Shown here: one piece after another, positions 34,501-43,160 of the stretch | How the letters are laid out: each line of letters begins with the position of its first letter | Numbering within the stretch: position 1 is the first letter of the stretch | NCBI RefSeq assembly: GCF_013403865.1 | Contig: NZ_JABFDK010000004.1 | Coordinates: forward strand, 219,823 to 283,822 | Direction: 5' to 3' | From: Winogradskyella costae | GTDB taxonomy: Bacteria > Bacteroidota > Bacteroidia > Flavobacteriales > Flavobacteriaceae | Length of the DNA: 64,000 nt | Notes under the pieces: model-generated | The model's input: only the letters and a program-made list of their open reading frames with translations | What the model was told of the DNA's origin: nothing | Databases searched by the model: none | Translations under genes and position numbers: made by a program

Positions 34501-35805
34501 CATCATCTGCTCTATTCTTGTCGATGTAAAAAGAGCAGCATTATACGACCATTGTAAAACAAGTTCATTTTCTGTTCCTGAGGCATTTAAAGCCAGTTCG
34601 AAATTTTCAAAAGACCGTGGATTACTTTTTAACTTATAATTTAAACCCTCAAAAGCAACATTATTGGTCTTACCCATATCGATATTAAAAACAACCGGAA
34701 CCAAGGGCACTCTTGAGAGATCTCTTGCAATATTGAGTTTTTGTAATAATTGACCAAAGCCAAATCGCTGATGATCGTAATCATCGAAAAATCTATTTTT
34801 TCTATTTTTTAAATATGTATTAAATGGCATATCACTTGCAAGTTTACTTCTCAAAGGAAGCAAGTTTACACAATGCCCTATTAATTGAATCTTCCCCGTT
34901 TGGGATTGACCAGCTGCAGGAAGTCCTACAACCAAATCATCCTGACCTGTTTGATGATATAAAAAAACCTCAAATGCAGATAGTAATGTTACCACAAAAC
35001 TAGCGCCAGATTTAATCCCTACTTTTTTCAAATCGGATACCAAATCATAATCAAATCCAAAATCTAAGCGATTGCTTTTAAAGGTTCTTATTTTGGGGCG
35101 TGGAAAATCAGTTGGTAGTGATACGATAGGAATTGAAGCTTCATATTGTTTAAGCCAATATTGCTCAGTTTCTTTATACTCTTTACTTCCAATAAATCCA
35201 TCTTCCTCTTCTGCATAGGCACTAAAACTAACAGGTGTTGCGACATTAGGTGTTTTACCATTCATAGTTGCAGAATAGAAACTACCCAATTCATCTAGCA
35301 TAACTCCTACTGACCAACCATCGCAAATTATATGATGAGCTGTGAGAACTAAATGATGTTCCGTTTCAGAACATTTTATAAGTCCCACTCTAAAAAGAGG
35401 GCCTTTTACTAAATCAAAAACAGTATTAGCATTAGCAGTCACATTTGCCTTTATTGATGCCTTTTTTTCTAATTGACTCAATTTAGATAAGTCTTGAGTT
35501 TCTATCTCAATAGGTAGGTTCTTAAAAATAGTCATAAATTGGCCATCAGTACTAAATACTGATCGCAACGCTTCATGTCTAGATACTAAGTTTTGTACAG
35601 CATCTTTAAGCACTTCATCTTTTAAACGACCATTTAAAATTAATGAAACCGATTCATTATAAGACATATTAGCATCATCTCCTCCTAACTCACATGCGAA
35701 CCAAATTTCTACCTGTGATGGTGTTGTATATATGACTTTTTCTATCTCAGGACCCGAAAAAGGATTAAAGTTAGTGGTAGTATTAGATATGTTAGTTTCT
35801 TCCAT
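28540..35805 (-). CDS. Non-ribosomal peptide synthetase, C-A-T-C-A-T-TE
   Basis: A 2421-residue two-module NRPS. Condensation domain 1 has HHIICDG at residues 157-163; adenylation 1 is near 500-970 (core YTSGTTGNPKG near 642); carrier 1 has MGGSSL with Ser near 1029; condensation 2 has NHAICDG near 1248 (first His replaced by Asn, catalytic second His kept); adenylation 2 has YTSGSTGNPKG near 1725; carrier 2 has LGGHSL with Ser near 2107; the thioesterase has GYSFGG (Ser near 2239), LLDS and PGNHRNM. Reading the specificity pockets by eye gives DFWNIGMVHK for A1, the known Thr code, and DILQLGMIWK for A2, matching Gly codes. No epimerase or N-methyltransferase domain is present. It should act after the hybrid synthase (36047-42760). 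Confidence 0.93.
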   Translation of the reverse strand: MEETNISNTTTNFNPFSGPEIEKVIYTTPSQVEIWFACELGGDDANMSYNESVSLILNGRLKDEVLKDAVQNLVSRHEALRSVFSTDGQFMTIFKNLPIEIETQDLSKLSQLEKKASIKANVTANANTVFDLVKGPLFRVGLIKCSETEHHLVLTAHHIICDGWSVGVMLDELGSFYSATMNGKTPNVATPVSFSAYAEEEDGFIGSKEYKETEQYWLKQYEASIPIVSLPTDFPRPKIRTFKSNRLDFGFDYDLVSDLKKVGIKSGASFVVTLLSAFEVFLYHQTGQDDLVVGLPAAGQSQTGKIQLIGHCVNLLPLRSKLASDMPFNTYLKNRKNRFFDDYDHQRFGFGQLLQKLNIARDLSRVPLVPVVFNIDMGKTNNVAFEGLNYKLKSNPRSFENFELALNASGTENELVLQWSYNAALFTSTRIEQMMTSFKELLYGIVANPNIEIGKIIKEDNSAAAKLNDTNVFLSNSIIDKSCVLDDEDYQNYTKEKSIVDLFLSQVKKTPNNIAVAFGSKKITYKELDSLSNQFSNYLIDFHGVKIDDLISVMIERSEWIIVVAIGILKSGAAYVPIEPKYPEKRKRYIIDDSECKIVIDNQFITDFINKLDELSPKLNDSVKTLPESRCYVIYTSGTTGNPKGVMVEHRNVVSLLYNGKNLFKFNENDVWCMFHSFCFDFSVWEMYGPLFFGGKLIIVPEVTAKDPFEFISMIEKEGITVLNQTPSAFINLVESTNSLDLSLNLRYIIFGGEALFPKHLKTWYNKYPNIKFINMYGITETTVHVTFKEIDQFAIDSNISTIGNCIPTLTAYILDEYKNPQPVGVVGELYVAGKGVARGYLNRPELTKERFLPDIFKKDERMYRSGDLAKWLPNGEIEFIGRNDDQVKIRGHRIEIREVEAALRSLSNIKQSVVVTSNHLAGELSLVAYIQPIDTEDNLNIVRDQLKEILPEFQIPSTFMWVENFPLTTNGKIDKTKLPSPEYVRTDSNSDLNIAQTQLEKDIANIWSELLQIPVIDVRDNFFEMGGSSLIAQRVIGALRKKLNIKIPLIKIFQYPTISQLAESLSENLQVEEKSETIADTVNAKVTASINKLNPQEVHTNVVHKKKTELVIKTTKAQSEILTDCIFGGDDAKRAYNISVSLKFAGKLKYDALERAVQSLVERHESLRSSFSEDLNTMQIYTDFHVDILYHDISKQEESEKEMSISSFINDDINYLCDLVNGPLLKFNLVKTNEHEHELLLLVNHAICDGLSTSVLLEELSVLYTAFAQGKIPRLNEPDHFSSFADKENKFVESDAFKDSEEFWINMYKESIPKVELPIDYPRPKLRSYNSNYLDCVIDNSLLNSLKQIGNSPESGMFTSIVTTLISAFEVFLYQQTGQNDLVLGLISSTRANYDMMQMVGHSVNLLPLRSKLDAKINFNDYLTQRNTQLFDAYDNQSISFGHLLEKISIPRDSSRIPLVPVIINIQLGDVLENKDRFYDLSTEIKHNENRYRTFEIELQIFMSSQGPCFRWRYNTTLFKPETIEQMMASFKEVLNEIVANPSIKIGNIIEVDPSVYSELNDTTTSYPQQPLHELISKQAQITPFKTALKFESSEITYREFEKQVNQLAHALGEQGVKSGTVIAVALPRSIELVVSLAAIMQCGAAYLPLDPSYPQQRLDFMMKDSEAAVFISSNKNILNIETSATVLVMEDLFNDLSKFPSTPQNFPVGVDDMAYLLYTSGSTGNPKGVQVTHKNLVNFLYSMLDKPGIEETDKLLSITTISFDIAGLELYLPLLKGATLVIANDETAKDTRLMLELLDDEDISILQATPTTWQMLIDIGWEKRLPIKALSGGEVLPLSLATKLLDRVDELWNMYGPTETTIWSAIKQIKKEEGLITIGKPIANTQLYIVNDTGQLMAPGKIGELCIAGDGVAKGYWNRRDLTSEKFINNPYNIEADTLLYRTGDLAKLLPTGEVQCLGRIDQQVKIRGHRIELGEIEEAINKLDKVESSVVLVNENLLEAHIIFSNSEEVSDKVISKWKMFLSEQLPTHMIPHNFYFLKEFPTTLNGKIDRNALKSKVPKKTNITEYTAPRTETEKIVASIWQDCLNLEKIDIYSDFFELGGHSLIAVKVMSLLEKKTGKRLPLSALMIYPTINKLAEFIAVDYKEILLKSLVSVKPNGNKTPLYVVHGAEHNVLFLNALVKNIDENQPLYGLQSKGLNGSDIPHDKVHDMAAYYISEIIKTNPKGPYALAGYSFGGVIAFEMARLLMSNNKEVKKVVLLDSYIYPHYYSSNPRAKKMAKIKYKIGMAIFMTKTMLSSKAKFNRRIQLCKNAIKNNYLKIKLGKENQHNLINSWPYQLDQMHNKAVNNYQILPLDIKVDLLRVTEDDIFYAHDTDLLGWGPIAKGGVNRHDIPGNHRNMLSPPNDKKLGRILQNLLDS

Positions 35806-35871
35806 AATTTAAATTCAAAAAAACCGAATCAATGACCTAGCATTGAATTAATTGTAATTATTTTAATGATT

Positions 35872-35906
35872 TCATCTCAGAACTTATATTTCAATAATTG
35901 AGATGA
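35872..35906. other. Stem-loop between the two megasynthase genes
   Basis: TCATCTCA and TGAGATGA form an 8-bp perfect stem around 19 nt in the 241-bp gap 35806-36046. There is no T-tract, so it is not a terminator. It could stabilise or process the long biosynthetic mRNA. Nothing else is evident in this gap. Confidence 0.35.
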
Positions 35907-36046
35907 GGATTGGTCACTTTTTATATTAAGGGACTTTGTTGAGATATTATGGTAAATACTACGGAAGTTACGGTATGTTTTTTATCTACAACGTGTTTTC
36001 TTTTAGTATCCCATTCTAAAACCTTTACACCCATAACATCTATTTA

Positions 36047-39000
36047 TTACAAATCTATTTGTACAAATTTACCAAGCTCATTTGAATCGGGAATAAACCA
36101 TGCAGGATTTCCTACTTCGTCTATCCCCAGACGCGCACCATTAACGGGTGGTTGATTTAGTCTTTTTGATGTTAGATTATTAATAACTTCACTACCATTC
36201 GTATTCGATTCTGACGTTAAAATACCAACTTCAATAAGTTCCTCAATGCTAATAATAATATTTCTAACTAATTTATCGATATCATCTTCAGTAAAGGCCT
36301 CTGTCATATAGCAAGGAAAACCATCCCAAATATGAAATCCTTTCTCTCTCATTAAAACAAAAAGTAATTCAGAATACGGAATATCTTCCAAAAACGTAAG
36401 TCGCCATAATGAGCCGTAATATTTGACTTCAATCGGTAAACTATTATTTTTAAAATAAGTATTTAGCTCTGTCGCCAAGCGATCGGTTAAAGATGATAAA
36501 CCTTCTTGAAGTGCTACTCCTTTATTTTTAAAATGGTTTAACGATGCTTTCGCAGCTGCCAAAGCTAGAGGGTGACGCACAAATGTCCCTGCAAAATAAG
36601 TGACCCCTACTTCTGGAAAAGATTGATCTCCGTACTGCCAAAAACCACCATCAAGTGCATCCATATATTTTCGTTCACCGAGTATCGCACCAATGGACAT
36701 ACCACCACCGATAACTTTTCCGTATGTAGCCACATCTGCCTTAATCCCGAATAAAGCCTGAGCTCCTCCCGGGTGCATTCTAAATCCAGTGATAATTTCA
36801 TCAAAAATAAGAACGGTATCTGAGGCTGTGGTAATTTCCCTTACCTCTTTTAAAAACTCAATTGGCTGAAAATCTGGACGTCGACTTTGTACAGGCTCTA
36901 CTAATACTGCTGCTATTTCATGAGCCCGCTCTTTAATAATGGTTAAACTTTCTTCTGTTCCATAATCTAAAATCAACATATTCTTTACTGCTTCTGGTAA
37001 GATACCTGGTGCTGCTGGAAAGGTTCTTAATTTTTTTGAACCTCTAACAATCACCTCATCATTAATACCATGATATGACCGTGAAAAAGCAACGATAAGA
37101 GAGCGCCCTGTAACTGTTCTTGCGATTCGCATAGCACCTAAAACGGCTTCTGACCCTGTATTACATAAGGCTGCACGATCATGCCCTGTAAATTCACATA
37201 ATAATTCACAAACCTCACCAGCTAGTGGATGCTGTGGACCAACTTCAAAACCTTGTTCAATTTGATGGTGTAAGGCTTCTTTTATAAAATCTGGTTGATG
37301 CCCAAATAAACAAGCACCAAATCCATTTAATATATCCATATACTCATTACCATCTAAATCCCAGAGTTTATTACCCAAAGATTTCCCAATTACTAATGGG
37401 TAAACAAGCTCTTTTGTTAGAGGTTTAAAACCAGTAACAACCCTCGGGTCAGCCATTTTAGCACGATGATTTTGCGCATAAGCTTTACTCTTAGCTGTTT
37501 TAATATTATAACTTCTTATTAAATTCTTTAAAAACAGACTTTGCTCACTACTTAAGTCTGAAGCTAGTTTATCTATTTTTGGAGCCGCCCCAAAAGGCTT
37601 TTCATGTTCTTTCTTTTCTTCTTCTGTACGACTATCAGTATTAGAGTCCGTTAATGGAGATACAGAATTGATTGTACTTTTAATTTCAACCTGAGGGGAA
37701 CTCGGTGTATTTGAAACAACTGGTGCAGGTGGTGCTACATTATTTCCATTGTCTTGAAGCAACTGTAATTGTTGACCTAAAAGTTGTAACTGTTGCGCGA
37801 TAATATTCAATGCAGAATTTTGTCCTGTCTGTGGAACTACATAATTATTCTGTGCACCATTAGCCGCAGGTGCTGTTGGTTGCACTGGAACTTGTTGCTG
37901 AACCGGAACTGGCTGTTGTACTGATTCTGATGCTATGACATTCACAACTGGAGCAAAGGCTTCTGCTGGTAATACCTTATCTAAATGTTCCGCCAATAAG
38001 TTTGGGGATCCAAACTCATCATTAAGCTGTCTAAATGTTACAGGAGTATTAAATTCATTTCTACACGTAATAGCCATTTGCGTTAAAACGAGTGAATCGA
38101 GCCCAAGTTCTAAGAAGTTTAAATCTGCTTCATTTAATTCAATTTCTATCCCAGAATTATCTTCAATTATATCCGCTATTTTTTTAAGTAATAAAGGCTT
38201 TCTCATAATCTCAATATTAGGTTTGGGAGCTATAATTATATGTTCTTCAATTTTAATTTCATTTGCGACAATTTCGGTATCTCTAACCCTATTAATCGTT
38301 GTTTCAACAATTGGAGGATCTAACCAACAAGGTTTACGATCAAAAACATAAGCTGGCAACCAAACTTTCTGTCTTGATTGTTCTCCGTAAAATGCTTTCC
38401 AGTTTGGCTCTAAGCCATTCAGCCAAAGGCTACCTAATGCATCTAATACAGTATGATAAGCACTTTCGCCCTCTTTAGGTATTTGCATACTAGAAATAGA
38501 AGCTAGAGATTTTAAACCTTTCTTTTGCTGAGATAAAGTTGTCAGTGCACGACCTGGACCTATTTCTAATAATATTGGATCATCTAAGCCTAAAACTGTT
38601 TCCATGGCGCCAGAAAAGTTAACCGCTTCTCTTAAATGATTCGTCCAATACTGAGAACTTGTCGCTTCTCCATCAGTAAGCCATCCTCCTGTCACAGTAG
38701 AAACGAGCGGTACACGAGGCACATTTAACGTCACTTTTTTAACTTCGGCTTCAAAAGCTTCCAAAACAGGATTCATCATGGTTGAGTGAAAAGCATGACT
38801 TGTTAATAAATGCATGTTCGCAATACCCCTATCAGTTAAAACCTTTGCGAAATTTTCAATGGCACTGTCAGGACCAGAGACCACGCACAAGCGATCTGAA
38901 TTGATAGCTGCAATTGAAAGTGTTTCTGGTAATAAATTCTTAACATTATCTAAATCTGCTCGCACAGATAACATACTTCCTCCTGGAAGTTCACTCACTA

Positions 39001-42000
39001 ATTTTCCACGAACAGTTATTAAATGCAATGCATCTTCTAAAGTGAAAATACCTGCTAAATGAGCTGCCACAAATTCGCCAATGCTATGACCACACAGCAG
39101 TGTCGGCTTAATCCCCCAACTTATCCAAAGTTGTGAAAGAGCATATTCCACGACAAATAATGCCGGTTGTGTAAACTTAGTATCCTTTAATTGTACCTCA
39201 GCTTCATCGCTATGATGTTCTGGGTATATAACATTTCGTATATCTAACTCTAAATCAGTCTTTAATAGTTCCGCGCACTGATCTACAGCGTCTCTAAAAA
39301 CTTTTTCTCCGTCAAAAAGTGCCTTACCCATTTGGAGGTATTGCGAACCTTGCCCCGGAAATAAGAATGCGACTTCATTAGGAACAACTTTAAGTGTGTT
39401 ACTGTTAATAGTCTTAGAATTATCAGTATCTAATACATTATGAGCTTCTAAAGTATTACCCGCTACTGTAAAACTACGATATCTAAAAACATCTCTTGTA
39501 GCATTTAATGAATAAGCAATATCTGCAAGTTCTGTATCAGGATTCGTTTTTGTATAATTAGATAATGCTTTTCGGTACCCATCTTGACTAATTTCTGATT
39601 TAGCTGACCACGTAATTAATTGTAAAGGTCTACCCGAGTCTGATGTTTTTTCTTCGGCTTTATATTCTTCTAAAATAATATGCACATTAGTACCACCAAC
39701 ACCAAAAGAACTGACTCCGGCAATTCTAGGGGTTTCAGATTCCCAAGAACTCAGTTTATCATTAACATAAAATGGACTATTTTCAAAATCTATAGCTGGA
39801 TTAGGACTCTCATATCCTAAGGATGCCGGAATCTGACGATGCTTCATTGCCAAAACCGTCTTTATAAGTCCAGCAACTCCTGCTGCTGCTGTAAGATGCC
39901 CAAAGTTACTTTTAATAGAACCAATAGCGCAATACCCCTTTGTCTCTTGTTCTCCAAACGCCAAACGAAGGCCTTCAATTTCAATCGGATCACCCAAAGG
40001 TGTTGCCGTTCCATGGGTTTCTATGTAACTCACTTCGGATGGCTTAATATTTGCATCTAACAGTGCTGTACTGATAGCACCAGCCTCTCCTTCAATACTT
40101 GGGGCGGTAAAACTACCTTTATCACTTCCATCATTATTAACTCCAAATCCTTTTATCACTCCATGTATAACATCACCATCTCGTTTTGCTTCGTCCAAAC
40201 TTTTTAGAAGGACCACACCAGCACCATCAGAAAACATAGTTCCTGTGGCATTAGCATCAAAAGGTCTACACCTTCCATCCGCACTTTTCATAGAGCCTTC
40301 TTGGTATAAATGTCCGCTGTACATAGGGGATGTTATACTAGAACCACCTGCTAAAGCAACATCACAATGTCCATTACGTATAGAGTCAACTGCTTGAGCA
40401 ATTGCTAGTGACGATGTAGAACAAGCAGAATGCACACTAACTGCAGGACCTTTTAAATTTAAATGATAGGCAATCCGTGTCGCAACATAACCTTTATCAT
40501 TGATGAGATCCGCCTGCATATCGCCAATTTGGCTCAATAACTCTTTATTTGGAAATACATTATTAAGAAAGTAGGTGTTTGATTTAACTCCTGCATATAC
40601 TCCAACCCGACCATTGTAAAGGCTAGATAAATATCCCGATTGTTCTAAGGCCTCCCAACTTACTTCGAGAAATAAACGTTGTTGTGGGTCCATTGCAGAA
40701 GCAACCTTTGGATTAAGTCCAAAAAATTTAGCATCAAATCCTCTAGCAGATGGTACAATACCTCTTGCTCCCACATAAAGAGGGTCGTTACGTAAATCTT
40801 CTGGTATGCTTTTATCTAATTCATCTGGTGTAAAAAATGAAATCGTGTCTTTACCTTCTCTTAAGATTTCCCATAATTCTTGTATAGATTCAGCACCGGG
40901 AAATCGTCCTGCCATCGCAATAATGGCAATATCACTATTTGCTTGCCTTTTCTTTCTTTTTTGAGGTTTTAAAGCCGTTTTCAATTTATGATTTGGTTCG
41001 ATAATTTTAGAAAGATCAGAAATTGTAGGGTGCTGATATATTTTTGTTATCGGCACATTCAAATTTAGGTTTTCGTTTAATATAACGGCCATCTTTTTTG
41101 TTAAGAGTGAAGTCCCTCCCATTTCAAAAAAGTTATCATCAACACCAACTTCAGCTATACATAATAATTCACTCCATATTTTAGCAAGGTCTTTTTCTAA
41201 TTTGGTTCTTGGTTTCCTTAAAATTGGAGCAGATTCTGGTCTCACATGAGCAGGGTCTGGTAAATTTCTTTTATCGATTTTACCATTGGATGTATTTGGA
41301 AATTCGTCCATCCAAATAAATATAGAAGGTACCATATAAGATGGTAGATTTTCCACAAGTTCTTTCTGCACAGCAGCTGTGTCTCTAGTTTTATCTTCCG
41401 ATTGCATATAGGCAACTAACCTATTCTCTCCTGCGACAGCATTATTAACTAAAACGACTGCTCTTTTTATATTAGGAATAGCATTAATTGCATTTTCTAC
41501 ATCGCCTAACTCAATACGAAAGCCTCTTATTTTAACTTGATCATCCTTACGTCCTATAATTTCGAGATTACCAGTTGGTAACCATTTAGCAAAATCACCT
41601 GTTCTGTATAATTTCTCTCCTAATTCAAAAGGATTATTTATAAACCGTTCTGAAGTAAGTTGTTCTAAATTTAAATAGCCTTTTGCTAAACCTACGCCGG
41701 AAATACATAATTCACCCGTTTCACTAATTGGACATAATTCTAAGTCATCTGATAAAATATAAATTTTAGTGTTTCCGATGGGTTTGCCAATTGATAAGGA
41801 ATTTTCATTTTCATCTTCAGAGGAATACTTATAAATTGATGACGCTACAGTTGTTTCTGTAGGACCATATTTGTTGTAAAAATCACCATAGACAGATAAT
41901 TTTTCTGCCAACTTAGTGGTGCACACTTCAGCAGCAGCGACAATACGTCTAATTGCTGTTGCTTGGGATAAATCTGAAATAGTTTCTAAATAGCTGGCTG

Positions 42001-42760
42001 TGGCATGAAGGTGAGTAATTTTTTGTTCTATTACAAACTCTTTAAGCCTATGTTCTTTTAATACCGCACCATCAATCATAACTAAAGTGGCACCATTCAA
42101 TAAACCTAAAAAAATCTGTTCTACCGAGGCATCAAAATATGGATTCGCAATCTGAGAAATGCGTTCACCAGCTTCAATACCATAATAAGATTTTAACCAA
42201 GTTATTAAATTAACGACACCTCTATTTTCAATCATAACCCCTTTTGGGTTCCCAGTAGTACCTGAGGTGTAAATAATATAAGCTAAATCATTAGGCTGTG
42301 CTTCTGAGGTAAAAGTTAGCGCGTGATTATAACGTTCTTTTAAAGCCGCAAATTCTTCAATAACTGAATTATCCACTATAAATTTGCAATTACTATCCCC
42401 TTTTACATAGTCCTTTCTTTTCTGTGGAGCTTCAATATCGATAGGTACATATGTCGCTCCAGCCTTGAGTATTCCTAAAATACTAATAATAACCCACTCG
42501 CTTCGATCTATCATAAGACCTACGAAATCTCTTCGCAAAATGTTATGATTGTCAGTTAGATAATTGGCGAATTGGTTAGACATCACATCCAACTCGTTAA
42601 AGGTAATTTCTTTACCATGCCAAATAACAGCTGTATAATCTGGAGTACTTTGAACTTGCATCGAGAACAAGTCAACTATTGTTTTATCACTTGGAAACTC
42701 AAAATAAGTTGAATTAAATTCCCTAATTGATTCAAGTATTTCTTGATTAGTTGAGTCCAT
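36047..42760 (-). CDS. Hybrid NRPS-PKS, A-T-KS-AT-ACP-aminotransferase
   Basis: A 2237-residue loading and elongation synthase. Adenylation is at about residues 25-510 (YTSGTTGNPKG near 167); carrier 1 has MGGTSL near 548; the ketosynthase has ACSTSS (Cys near 780), ETHGTATPLGDP and SNFGHL; the acyltransferase has GHSIGE near 1225 and HAFHS near 1323, the malonyl-CoA signature; the ACP has LGLDSL near 1555. A Gln/Pro/Ala-rich linker (about 1580-1700) leads to a class III PLP aminotransferase with the lysine in TYGKVIGGG near 2014. No KR or DH is present, so the beta-keto group is left for transamination, as in iturin/mycosubtilin and microcystin synthases. The A-domain pocket reads by eye D-A-E-H-V-A-K-V-A-K; Asp235 is kept, implying an alpha-amino acid, but the substrate is unclear. 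The tail GNPAWFIPDSNELGK is the post-aminotransferase segment of such synthases. Confidence 0.92.
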   Translation of the reverse strand: MDSTNQEILESIREFNSTYFEFPSDKTIVDLFSMQVQSTPDYTAVIWHGKEITFNELDVMSNQFANYLTDNHNILRRDFVGLMIDRSEWVIISILGILKAGATYVPIDIEAPQKRKDYVKGDSNCKFIVDNSVIEEFAALKERYNHALTFTSEAQPNDLAYIIYTSGTTGNPKGVMIENRGVVNLITWLKSYYGIEAGERISQIANPYFDASVEQIFLGLLNGATLVMIDGAVLKEHRLKEFVIEQKITHLHATASYLETISDLSQATAIRRIVAAAEVCTTKLAEKLSVYGDFYNKYGPTETTVASSIYKYSSEDENENSLSIGKPIGNTKIYILSDDLELCPISETGELCISGVGLAKGYLNLEQLTSERFINNPFELGEKLYRTGDFAKWLPTGNLEIIGRKDDQVKIRGFRIELGDVENAINAIPNIKRAVVLVNNAVAGENRLVAYMQSEDKTRDTAAVQKELVENLPSYMVPSIFIWMDEFPNTSNGKIDKRNLPDPAHVRPESAPILRKPRTKLEKDLAKIWSELLCIAEVGVDDNFFEMGGTSLLTKKMAVILNENLNLNVPITKIYQHPTISDLSKIIEPNHKLKTALKPQKRKKRQANSDIAIIAMAGRFPGAESIQELWEILREGKDTISFFTPDELDKSIPEDLRNDPLYVGARGIVPSARGFDAKFFGLNPKVASAMDPQQRLFLEVSWEALEQSGYLSSLYNGRVGVYAGVKSNTYFLNNVFPNKELLSQIGDMQADLINDKGYVATRIAYHLNLKGPAVSVHSACSTSSLAIAQAVDSIRNGHCDVALAGGSSITSPMYSGHLYQEGSMKSADGRCRPFDANATGTMFSDGAGVVLLKSLDEAKRDGDVIHGVIKGFGVNNDGSDKGSFTAPSIEGEAGAISTALLDANIKPSEVSYIETHGTATPLGDPIEIEGLRLAFGEQETKGYCAIGSIKSNFGHLTAAAGVAGLIKTVLAMKHRQIPASLGYESPNPAIDFENSPFYVNDKLSSWESETPRIAGVSSFGVGGTNVHIILEEYKAEEKTSDSGRPLQLITWSAKSEISQDGYRKALSNYTKTNPDTELADIAYSLNATRDVFRYRSFTVAGNTLEAHNVLDTDNSKTINSNTLKVVPNEVAFLFPGQGSQYLQMGKALFDGEKVFRDAVDQCAELLKTDLELDIRNVIYPEHHSDEAEVQLKDTKFTQPALFVVEYALSQLWISWGIKPTLLCGHSIGEFVAAHLAGIFTLEDALHLITVRGKLVSELPGGSMLSVRADLDNVKNLLPETLSIAAINSDRLCVVSGPDSAIENFAKVLTDRGIANMHLLTSHAFHSTMMNPVLEAFEAEVKKVTLNVPRVPLVSTVTGGWLTDGEATSSQYWTNHLREAVNFSGAMETVLGLDDPILLEIGPGRALTTLSQQKKGLKSLASISSMQIPKEGESAYHTVLDALGSLWLNGLEPNWKAFYGEQSRQKVWLPAYVFDRKPCWLDPPIVETTINRVRDTEIVANEIKIEEHIIIAPKPNIEIMRKPLLLKKIADIIEDNSGIEIELNEADLNFLELGLDSLVLTQMAITCRNEFNTPVTFRQLNDEFGSPNLLAEHLDKVLPAEAFAPVVNVIASESVQQPVPVQQQVPVQPTAPAANGAQNNYVVPQTGQNSALNIIAQQLQLLGQQLQLLQDNGNNVAPPAPVVSNTPSSPQVEIKSTINSVSPLTDSNTDSRTEEEKKEHEKPFGAAPKIDKLASDLSSEQSLFLKNLIRSYNIKTAKSKAYAQNHRAKMADPRVVTGFKPLTKELVYPLVIGKSLGNKLWDLDGNEYMDILNGFGACLFGHQPDFIKEALHHQIEQGFEVGPQHPLAGEVCELLCEFTGHDRAALCNTGSEAVLGAMRIARTVTGRSLIVAFSRSYHGINDEVIVRGSKKLRTFPAAPGILPEAVKNMLILDYGTEESLTIIKERAHEIAAVLVEPVQSRRPDFQPIEFLKEVREITTASDTVLIFDEIITGFRMHPGGAQALFGIKADVATYGKVIGGGMSIGAILGERKYMDALDGGFWQYGDQSFPEVGVTYFAGTFVRHPLALAAAKASLNHFKNKGVALQEGLSSLTDRLATELNTYFKNNSLPIEVKYYGSLWRLTFLEDIPYSELLFVLMREKGFHIWDGFPCYMTEAFTEDDIDKLVRNIIISIEELIEVGILTSESNTNGSEVINNLTSKRLNQPPVNGARLGIDEVGNPAWFIPDSNELGKFVQIDL

Positions 42761-43035
42761 AATATAAAATTCTAATTTTTAAAAAGTATAACGGTTAAAT
42801 TATTCTTTATGATAATTAATATTAAAATAGAGGGGATGCTATTATAGGGAAGAGTAAATCTATTACTAATTTTTCATATTATGAAAAACTTTTAGTCAAA
42901 TAACACTTTTCTTAGTTTAATAACAGCGACTATAAAAAAAACACAAACCTGTTAATTTCTAAGCGATTAGAGTGCCCATTTATTATTTAAAAGTTTTTCT
43001 TCAAAAGAAACTAAATATTATAAAACGGTATAAAA

Positions 43036-43052
43036 ACAAATGAGTCATTTGT
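43036..43052. promoter_or_regulatory. Palindrome upstream of the megasynthase genes; gap 42761-43160
   Basis: ACAAATGA-G-TCATTTGT is a perfect 8+8 inverted repeat, followed at once by the partial repeat AATCATTTACAAA. It lies 276 bp upstream of the hybrid synthase start in a 400-bp gap that has no ORF, terminator or exact TAnnTTTG box I can support. It may be an operator for the megasynthase transcript. Confidence 0.4.
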
Positions 43053-43160
43053 AATCATTTACAAAGGGTTGAATCATAAATGAATAATGAGTCCCTTTAG
43101 TGTATGTGTAATTTACAATTATCTTCATTTTTAATGTCATTAATTATAAACAAGTTTTCT

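Noticed and set aside
28540..35805. Possible epimerisation or methylation domains in the NRPS
   Set aside because: Domain spacing leaves no room: A and T domains follow directly, and no SAM-binding or epimerase motif is visible.
35949..36155. 68-codon plus-strand frame in the gap between megasynthases
   Set aside because: It runs into the 3' coding end of the hybrid synthase and lacks any family feature.
37935..38351. 138-codon plus-strand frame inside the hybrid synthase
   Set aside because: Antisense to the ACP and AT-ACP linker region, which has clear domain motifs on the other strand.
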